From NCBI GenBank assembly GCA_002428455.1, contig DIWL01000049.1, positions 1,939 through 23,337 of the forward strand: 21,399 nt of DNA, in the 5' to 3' direction. Position numbers and translations under genes: made by a program. Positions 15,948-21,399 of the stretch are shown here, one piece after another. Position 1 is the first letter of the stretch, and each line of letters opens with the position of its first letter. The notes beneath the pieces were generated by a model, which worked only from the letters and a program-made list of their open reading frames with translations, was not told where the DNA came from and searched no databases. The stretch comes from Anaerolineaceae bacterium UBA6107. Lineage in GTDB: Bacteria > Chloroflexota > Anaerolineae > Anaerolineales > Anaerolineaceae.

Positions 15948-17264
15948 ATGAAATACCATGTTTGGACTGAAGGATGCCAGATGAACGTGGCGGATTCCGA
16001 GCGCGTATCCTCTGCTCTAGAGCATCTTGGATACGAGTTCTCTCCACGCATTGAAGACGCAGACGTCATCGTGTTAAATACCTGCGTGGTTCGCCAGTCA
16101 GCTGAAGACAAAGCCTATGGCCGGCTCACCTCATTATTACCGGTAAAACGCGCACGTCCTGATGTGGTGATCAACCTGATGGGCTGCCTGGTAGGTGTTA
16201 AGGATAACCAGCCGCTGCGCAAAAGGTTCCCCTATGTGGATGTGTTCTCACCCCCTTCTGACCCTACCCCGTTGGTGGAATACCTGCTCGAGCGTGATGC
16301 GCGCTCCGCTGAAGATGCCGAGACTGCCCGCAGATTTGCACTCATGGACGGTGACCTGGTGCTGCCGCACAAAGATCTCGACAACCAGGTGTCAGGTTGG
16401 ATCCCGGTGGTGTACGGGTGTTCACACGCCTGCGCTTATTGCATCATCCCCTACCGGCGCGGCGTTGAAAAGAGCCGCCCGCCTGAAGAGATCTACCGGG
16501 AAGCACGGTCGCTGGCCGCCCAAGGCATCAAGGAGATCACCCTGCTCGGGCAGATCGTGGACCGTTATGGAAAAGACCAACCCGGTTACCCCAGCCTGGC
16601 CGGTCTTCTGCGTGAATTAAGTAAAATTGAAGGGATCGAACGCCTGCGCTTCCTCACTTCGCATCCAAACTGGATGACCGATGAACTGCTGGACTGTGTA
16701 GCGGAACTGCCCAAGGTGATGCCTCACATAGAGATCCCCAACCAGGCTGGTGATGACAGCGTGCTCGCGGCAATGAAACGCGGATACACCGCTGATGATT
16801 ACCGCAGGCTGGTGGAAAAGATCAGAACGCGGATCCCCGGGGTTTCCATCGCCACCGATATTATCGTGGGATTTCCCGGTGAGACCGATGCCCAATTCCA
16901 GAACACTTACGACCTGCTGGCAGAGTTGAAGCTGGATGTGGTTCACCTCGCGCGCTATTCACCACGAATTGGCACGCTTTCAGAGCGCAGCATGCCGGAT
17001 GATGTGCCGGCTGCGGAGAAGTGGCGCCGATTCAGGGCGATCGAAAAGTTACAGGAAACCATTGTGCGTGAAATTCACGCCAGTTACCAGGACCAAACAG
17101 TTGATGTCTTGTTCGAGGACAAAGTGAAAAAACGCTGGCGCGGAAGAACTCCTACCAACAAACTTGTTTTCGTCGAGACTGACGCCGAACTGCGCGGCAG
17201 GATATTGCCGGTGAAAATCACCTGGACCGGACCCTGGTCCATGCTTGGTGTACTTGTCGATTAA
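15948..17264 (+). CDS. miaB: tRNA-2-methylthio-N6-dimethylallyladenosine synthase
   Basis: The 438-residue radical-SAM methylthiotransferase adds a methylthio group to i6A37 of tRNAs. The N-terminal UPF0004 part has TEGCQMNVADSERV with Cys10, NTCVVR with Cys46 and MGC with Cys80, which hold the auxiliary [4Fe-4S] cluster. The radical-SAM motif CSHACAYC (Cys158, Cys162, Cys165) follows, then a C-terminal TRAM-like domain (about 370-438). TEGCQMN favours MiaB over MtaB or RimO. LLGQIVDRYG differs a little from the usual LLGQNVNSYG. The frame is open from 15912, but the ATG at 15948 is taken as the start because the promoter covers the earlier codons and homologues begin near MKYxxxTxGCQMN. The split M23 gene starts 4 bp downstream. 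Confidence 0.92.
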   Translation: MKYHVWTEGCQMNVADSERVSSALEHLGYEFSPRIEDADVIVLNTCVVRQSAEDKAYGRLTSLLPVKRARPDVVINLMGCLVGVKDNQPLRKRFPYVDVFSPPSDPTPLVEYLLERDARSAEDAETARRFALMDGDLVLPHKDLDNQVSGWIPVVYGCSHACAYCIIPYRRGVEKSRPPEEIYREARSLAAQGIKEITLLGQIVDRYGKDQPGYPSLAGLLRELSKIEGIERLRFLTSHPNWMTDELLDCVAELPKVMPHIEIPNQAGDDSVLAAMKRGYTADDYRRLVEKIRTRIPGVSIATDIIVGFPGETDAQFQNTYDLLAELKLDVVHLARYSPRIGTLSERSMPDDVPAAEKWRRFRAIEKLQETIVREIHASYQDQTVDVLFEDKVKKRWRGRTPTNKLVFVETDAELRGRILPVKITWTGPWSMLGVLVD

Positions 17265-17268
17265 AGCA

Positions 17269-17442
17269 ATGAAACGCATTGGACTCATCCTTTTATCAGG
17301 ATTGGTAGTCACTGGACTGGTTGTAGCGTACTTCTTCTGGTTCAGCCCATCGGGTCGATCCTCGCGTACACGCAACCTGCTGTTGTTCCTGCGCAACCCA
17401 CGTGCCCACCAGGATTGGGTAACCGATGCACTCCAAAGCTGA
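17269..17442 (+). pseudogene. N-terminal anchor of an M23 peptidase, ended by an in-frame TGA
   Basis: From the ATG at 17269 the frame encodes 57 residues: a signal-anchor helix (about 5-27, LILLSGLVVTGLVVAYFF) and a basic linker ending in NPRAHQDWVTDALQS, then TGA at 17440-17442. The same frame continues without any other stop into GDAPFL and the M23 domain at 17461. The two parts therefore look like one 234-codon gene interrupted at codon 58. On its own this piece is a bare membrane anchor. It begins 4 bp after miaB with no Shine-Dalgarno site. Confidence 0.7.
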
Positions 17443-17460
17443 GGAGACGCACCATTTCTT

Positions 17461-17973
17461 ATGCCCACCAGCGGCTATATCGGTTACCTGTGGGATGACT
17501 CCTTCCGCGTGGGACATCGCCACCAGGGTATCGATATATTCGGAGGTGGTGAACCGGGTGACACACCTGTTTACGCTGCTTTCGATGGCTACCTCTCTCG
17601 TGAACAGGACTTGAAATCCTCCGTGATCATCCGGGTTCCATCAGACCCCTTAAATCCAGGCGAGCAGATCTGGCTATATTACACCCACATGGCATATGAT
17701 TCGGGAGAATCCCTCATCTTGGCTGATTTTCCCGCGGGCAGCCACGAAGTGTTCGTAAAAACCGGTACCTTGCTGGGATACCAGGGGAATTATTCCGGCA
17801 ACCCCGGCAATCCAACCGGTGTTCACCTGCACTTCTCCATCGTTAAGGATGATGGGACGGGTAAATTCTTAAATGAACTAGAAATCGACAACACCCTGGA
17901 CCCCAGCCCATACCTGGGGATGCTGCTCAATAACAAAGAAAATGGGGTGACACCGGTTTATTGTTTACCTTGA
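17461..17973 (+). CDS. M23 (LytM-type) peptidase domain, second part of the split gene
   Basis: The 170 residues hold a complete M23 zinc site: His21 and Asp25 in HRHQGIDIFGG, His76 in YTHMA, and His122-x-His124 in GVHLHFSI. Such enzymes cut peptide bridges of peptidoglycan outside the membrane. Started at this ATG, the product has no signal peptide and would stay in the cytoplasm. The residues just before it in frame (GDAPFL) read like natural protein continuing into PTSGYIGYLWDD. The nearest Shine-Dalgarno-like GAGGAG is 14 nt upstream, which is too far for efficient re-start. So the domain is intact, but it may only be useful if the TGA at 17440 is read through or is a sequence error. Confidence 0.75.
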   Translation: MPTSGYIGYLWDDSFRVGHRHQGIDIFGGGEPGDTPVYAAFDGYLSREQDLKSSVIIRVPSDPLNPGEQIWLYYTHMAYDSGESLILADFPAGSHEVFVKTGTLLGYQGNYSGNPGNPTGVHLHFSIVKDDGTGKFLNELEIDNTLDPSPYLGMLLNNKENGVTPVYCLP

Positions 17974-18021
17974 AGGTTGTGTAAAATATCTGTATTGATA
18001 CACCCATCATAATGGGGGAGT

Positions 18022-18822
18022 ATGAGCCTTTCCTTTCGAGATCTGATTTCTTCCCTTACCGCCCTCAGGCTGGTATCACATGTACCGGTCATCGCGCATG
18101 TGGATTTGAATTCCCTGGGTGAGATTGACGGCGGGGGTGCAACATTTCTGAGCGCTCTGATGAATAGGATCGACACAATCATGATGCCTGTCTTCACCTA
18201 CCGCACCATGATCATCCCGGCCACTGGGCCTGAAAACAACGGGATTATTTACAACCACAGGAAAGCACCTCACACTCATTCCGAATTCTTTAATCCCGGC
18301 ATGCCCGCCGACCTGGAAATGGGCGAGGTGGCTGAGTTGCTGCGCCGGGAACCTGGAGCTTTGCGCTCAAACCATCCGGTTTTTTTCTTTACAAGCATCG
18401 GTGTGGATGCCACGTTGCGCGCACAATCCGTTTCAGATCCACTGGCTCCGTTGCGCGTTTTAGCGGAACTCGAGGGTTGGGTGCTTCTGGCTGGATCAGA
18501 CCACACCCGGAACTTCAACCTGCATCTCGCAGAGCAAATGGCCGGACGGAAAACTTTCATTCGCTGGGCGCTCACACCTGACCGGATTGTTGAATTGCCC
18601 AATACGCCGGGCTGTTCACGTGGGTTTAACCAGTTCGCCCCGCTGGTCGAAAAGATTGCCCGCCAGGTCCGCATCGGAGAGGGATTGCTAAGCACAATCC
18701 CTCTGCGTCCCATGTTGCACCTGGCCTACGATTTAATGCAAGCAGACCCCAACGCCCTGTTGTGTAATGATCCGGGCTGCCTGATGTGCGATAGTATCCG
18801 GCAGCAGACAAGCAGCGATTAA
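18022..18822 (+). CDS. AAC(3)-fold acetyltransferase-like protein
   Basis: The 266-residue protein follows the pattern of aminoglycoside N(3)-acetyltransferases: AHVDLNSLGEIDGGG (25-39), MMPVFTY (54-60), a MGEVAELLRREPGALRSNHP segment (100-119) and FNLHLAEQ with His168 and Glu171. The family transfers acetyl from acetyl-CoA to amino groups; most chromosomal members are not resistance enzymes, so a different substrate is likely. Odd points are a short N-terminus and four late cysteines: Cys198 and Cys248-x4-Cys253-x2-Cys256, which could bind a metal. GGGGGAG ends one base before the ATG, too close for a normal Shine-Dalgarno site; CATAAT at 18008-18013 would fit a leaderless start as for its neighbours (weak). 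Confidence 0.8.
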   Translation: MSLSFRDLISSLTALRLVSHVPVIAHVDLNSLGEIDGGGATFLSALMNRIDTIMMPVFTYRTMIIPATGPENNGIIYNHRKAPHTHSEFFNPGMPADLEMGEVAELLRREPGALRSNHPVFFFTSIGVDATLRAQSVSDPLAPLRVLAELEGWVLLAGSDHTRNFNLHLAEQMAGRKTFIRWALTPDRIVELPNTPGCSRGFNQFAPLVEKIARQVRIGEGLLSTIPLRPMLHLAYDLMQADPNALLCNDPGCLMCDSIRQQTSSD

Positions 18823-18827
18823 CCTTA

Positions 18828-18836
18828 TGCTATACT
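18828..18836 (+). promoter_or_regulatory. Extended -10 of thrC (near-leaderless)
   Basis: TGCTATACT (TGn plus TATACT at 18831-18836) lies 9 nt before the ATG at 18846. It sits inside TATGCTATACTCAT, which matches the element before the TPR gene (9032-9045) at 13 of 14 bases. No -35 was found. Confidence 0.55.
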
Positions 18837-18845
18837 CATATTAAG

Positions 18846-20039
18846 ATGTCTGATCACAACGAGGAACGCTACTCTCTTATCTGTCCTGAATGTCATCGGC
18901 TGTTTGATTCTTTACGAACCCAAACCTTCTGCGGCGATTGCCGTTCTCCCTTATTGACACAATACAACCTGGTTGCGCTGCGTTCACAATTGAACAGGGA
19001 AAATATTCAAAAACGACCGCGCGGAATGTGGCGCTGGCATGAATTGCTGCCGGTAAACGAGCTTCGCAATCAAGTTACGCTTGGAGAAGGTGATACCCCA
19101 CTCCTGGGCCTGCCGAATATCAACCGGTTGATCGGAACGTCTGACCTGTTGGTAAAAGATGAATCGATCAACCCGACTGGCTCTTTTAAGGCACGGGGAT
19201 TGGCTGCAGCGGTTTCGAAAGCGCTTGAGTTAGGCTTGACCGAATTTGTCATCCCCACCGCGGGTAACGCCGGGAGCGCGCTGGCATTTTACGCTGGACG
19301 CGCCGGTTGCAAAGCGCATGTATACATGCCCGTGGATACACCCGATCCGATCCAGTACGAGACACGCATGTCCGGTGCTGACCTCCATTTGGTACAGGGG
19401 CTCATCAGCGACGCTGCTCGCCACGCTGCGGCTGATGCTGCGCAAAACGGTTGGTTCGATATGTCTACCTTTAAAGAACCTTTCCGCGTGGAAGGAAAGA
19501 AGATCATGGGTTACGAGATCGCGGAAGCGTTGGGGTGGTCATTACCTGATGTGATCATATACCCCACCGGCGGCGGAACCGGCCTGGTGGGGATGTGGAA
19601 AGCGTTTGATGAAATGCAAGCACTTGGCTGGATCAATGAACATCGGCCGCGCATGGTCTCAGTTCAAGCGGCGGGATGCGCACCCGTGGTACGAGCCTTT
19701 CACGCTAACACAGAACGCATCGCACCATGGGAGAATGCCTCCACAATCGCATCTGGTTTGCGTGTGCCGGCCGTTTTTGCAGACCGCCTGGTATTGCGCT
19801 GCCTGCATGAGAGTAAGGGAACCGCAGTGAGCGTAACAGATGAAGAGATCAATAGCGCGCAGAGAGAAATGGCACGCCTGGAAGGAATATTGGCTGCTCC
19901 AGAGGGTGCCGCCACCCTTGCAGCGTTGAGAAAATTGCTAAAAAGTGGGGAGATCGAAGCAGATGAAAAGATCGTATTATTTAACACAGGAACAGGTCTC
20001 AAGTACTTCGCGGGGAATCATGCCGAACGCAGAGGATGA
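18846..20039 (+). CDS. thrC: Threonine synthase
   Basis: The 397-residue PLP enzyme converts O-phosphohomoserine to threonine. The Schiff-base lysine is Lys115 in NPTGSFKARG; the phosphate-binding loop PTGGGTGLVGMW and the C-terminal NTGTGLKY motif also fit ThrC. An N-terminal zinc-ribbon-like part (Cys13, Cys16, Cys29, Cys32) precedes LGEGDTPL (79-86), as in many archaeal-type ThrC proteins. The start is the ATG just after an extended -10. The next gene starts 20 bp before its stop codon. Related fold-type II enzymes (such as cysteate or threonine-synthase-like proteins) are possible but less likely. Confidence 0.9.
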   Translation: MSDHNEERYSLICPECHRLFDSLRTQTFCGDCRSPLLTQYNLVALRSQLNRENIQKRPRGMWRWHELLPVNELRNQVTLGEGDTPLLGLPNINRLIGTSDLLVKDESINPTGSFKARGLAAAVSKALELGLTEFVIPTAGNAGSALAFYAGRAGCKAHVYMPVDTPDPIQYETRMSGADLHLVQGLISDAARHAAADAAQNGWFDMSTFKEPFRVEGKKIMGYEIAEALGWSLPDVIIYPTGGGTGLVGMWKAFDEMQALGWINEHRPRMVSVQAAGCAPVVRAFHANTERIAPWENASTIASGLRVPAVFADRLVLRCLHESKGTAVSVTDEEINSAQREMARLEGILAAPEGAATLAALRKLLKSGEIEADEKIVLFNTGTGLKYFAGNHAERRG

Positions 20040-21399
20040 CGCTTACCTGGAAATCTTATACAACATCAGCCGTGAACTTGCAGGAAGCCTGGAGTTGCAC
20101 GAGGTCCTGTCACGCGTGCTCACCCTTTCAGCCCAAAACCTGGGTGCTGAAAGAGCCAGCCTTATCGTACTTGACCCTCAGAAAAACGTAACTGATTCAG
20201 TGGTCCTTTACCACGGCGAAGTGGGAGCGACCGATTCTCAATATATAACTGATCTGATCAATACCGGTCTGGCAGGCTGGGTGATGCGCCACCAGCAGCC
20301 CGCCCTGTTGCCAAACACCCACCAAGATGCCCGCTGGCTTGACCTGACCTACGAAGGTAAAGTTATCCGGGATCCCAAATCTGCACTATGCGTGCCGGTA
20401 CTCCACAAGGAACACATCATCGGCATGCTAACTCTGGTTCACGCGCAGATCAATTACTTCACCACCACTCACCTGCAACTTCTGCAGGCTATCGCGGATA
20501 TCGCCGGAATTGCCATATACAACGCGCAGCTCTATAAGGACCTTGAACAGAACCGCAATCTGTACCGCGGATTATTCGAAGGCGTGGCCGACCCGATATT
20601 TGTATCGAACCTGGCCGGAGATATTATCGAGTTTAATCGGCAAGCGCGCGAGATCAGTGGTTACGCGCGACGTGAACTGTTGAAACTCAACATTACCCGC
20701 CTGGAGGACCGTTCGGGTAAGGCGCTGACAAACCTGCGCAACGACAAACGTGATTTTCCTGTCAAACAATACGAATCCAGGCTGCGTACCAGGGACGGAC
20801 AACAATTGCCGGTTGAGATCAGGGTTTCATGGAACAAACCATATGATCAGGATTACGTGCTATGGATCTTCCACGATACCAGTGAACGCCAGCAACTGGA
20901 ATCATTGCGCGACTCGATGACAGCGATGATCTACCACGACTTGCGCTCTCCGTTGGCAAACATCGTTTCCAGCCTTGAATTGATCACAGACGGAATGCCG
21001 TCCGGTCAGCCAACGCAGATGAAACAGCTTCTGCAGATCGCAACGCGTTCCAGTGCCCACATGCAGCGCTTGATCAGTTCCCTTCTCGACATTAAGCGTC
21101 TTGAGGCTGGTCAGGAGATCCTGCGTAATACGAATGTTCACCTGGAAAAAATGGTAAATGAAGCCATAGAGATCTGCAACCCCCTCATCGAAAGCAAGGA
21201 GATCACGATAGAAACTCAGATCCCGTCTGATGTGCCACCCCTCAAGGTGGACGAGGACATGATCAGGCGCGTGGTGATCAACCTGCTTGAAAATGCGGTT
21301 AAGTTCTCTCCCATGCACAGCCGTGTGATCATCGGGGTTAAGCCCAACCGGAATCATGTTCTCGTCTTTGTTGAAGACCTGGGTCCGGGTATTCCGGAG
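20020..21399 (+). CDS. Sensor histidine kinase, GAF-PAS-HisKA-HATPase (cut by window edge)
   Basis: Reading from the ATG at 20020, 460 codons are open to the right edge. Residues about 8-165 form a GAF domain (NISRELAGSLELHEVLSRVL; LCVPVLHKEHIIGMLTL). Residues about 178-290 form a PAS domain (LFEGVADPIFVSNLAGDIIE). HisKA follows with the phospho-acceptor His306 in MIYHDLRSPL. The ATP-binding domain starts around 400, with Asn421 in NLLENAVKFS and the glycine loop DLGPGIPE at the very end. There is no transmembrane segment, so it is a cytoplasmic sensor; the signal is unknown. The start overlaps thrC by 20 bp in another frame, and I saw no better start codon nearby, so the two are probably co-transcribed. 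A response regulator may lie beyond the window. Confidence 0.88.
   Translation, partial: MPNAEDDAYLEILYNISRELAGSLELHEVLSRVLTLSAQNLGAERASLIVLDPQKNVTDSVVLYHGEVGATDSQYITDLINTGLAGWVMRHQQPALLPNTHQDARWLDLTYEGKVIRDPKSALCVPVLHKEHIIGMLTLVHAQINYFTTTHLQLLQAIADIAGIAIYNAQLYKDLEQNRNLYRGLFEGVADPIFVSNLAGDIIEFNRQAREISGYARRELLKLNITRLEDRSGKALTNLRNDKRDFPVKQYESRLRTRDGQQLPVEIRVSWNKPYDQDYVLWIFHDTSERQQLESLRDSMTAMIYHDLRSPLANIVSSLELITDGMPSGQPTQMKQLLQIATRSSAHMQRLISSLLDIKRLEAGQEILRNTNVHLEKMVNEAIEICNPLIESKEITIETQIPSDVPPLKVDEDMIRRVVINLLENAVKFSPMHSRVIIGVKPNRNHVLVFVEDLGPGIPE

Noticed and set aside
17440..17503. Selenocysteine insertion at the in-frame TGA of the M23 gene
   Set aside because: I found no clear SECIS-like hairpin in the bases just after the TGA, and M23 peptidases are not known selenoproteins. 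A mutation or sequence error is simpler.
18022..18822. Antibiotic resistance gene
   Set aside because: The AAC(3) fold is common in chromosomal proteins of unknown substrate, and nothing nearby suggests a resistance cassette.

Overview
The window reads like a piece of a Chloroflexota genome, most likely class Anaerolineae. This is inferred from protein style, not from a marker gene: surface proteins carry Thr/Pro-rich linkers (TPTPT-type), there are LysM and TPR surface proteins, a class A PBP-like protein has the C-terminal tail typical of that group, and enzymes of anaerobic 2-oxoacid oxidation are present. Both edges cut genes: an ArsR-type regulator on the left and a sensor histidine kinase on the right. 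No rRNA, tRNA, CRISPR array or intact insertion sequence was seen.

Left part (1-2200): an AT-rich stretch with the truncated arsR-like gene, a ferric-reductase-type flavocytochrome on the minus strand, and a 618-bp intergenic region full of short palindromes and tandem repeats. It ends in a clear terminator for the next operon.

Metabolic block (2220-6364, minus strand): a four-subunit 2-oxoacid:ferredoxin oxidoreductase in the order delta (ferredoxin), alpha (VorB-like), beta (TPP), gamma, each with its own Shine-Dalgarno site. Upstream of it lies a thiolase with its own terminator. Together they suggest ferredoxin-linked oxidation of 2-oxoacids (branched-chain or similar) to acyl-CoA, and acyl-CoA cleavage.

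Envelope block (6491-15803): a lipoprotein built from four divergent ~60-residue repeats, a LysM lipoprotein, a membrane-anchored TPR protein and, 6 bp after it, a class A PBP-like protein whose glycosyltransferase and transpeptidase active sites both look destroyed. On the opposite strand are a membrane-anchored HExxH metallopeptidase and a HAD phosphatase. The TPR protein plus pseudo-PBP pair is the most interesting part of the window.

Right part (15948-21399, plus strand): miaB with a textbook promoter and a nearly leaderless start, an M23 peptidase gene split by an in-frame TGA, an AAC(3)-fold protein, threonine synthase, and a GAF-PAS histidine kinase overlapping thrC by 20 bp.

Two styles of translation start are visible. 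Genes inside the 2-oxoacid operon have strong Shine-Dalgarno sites. Several genes that head transcription units (arsR-like, LysM lipoprotein, TPR, miaB, thrC) instead have a -10 box only 6-9 nt before the start codon, which implies leaderless mRNAs.
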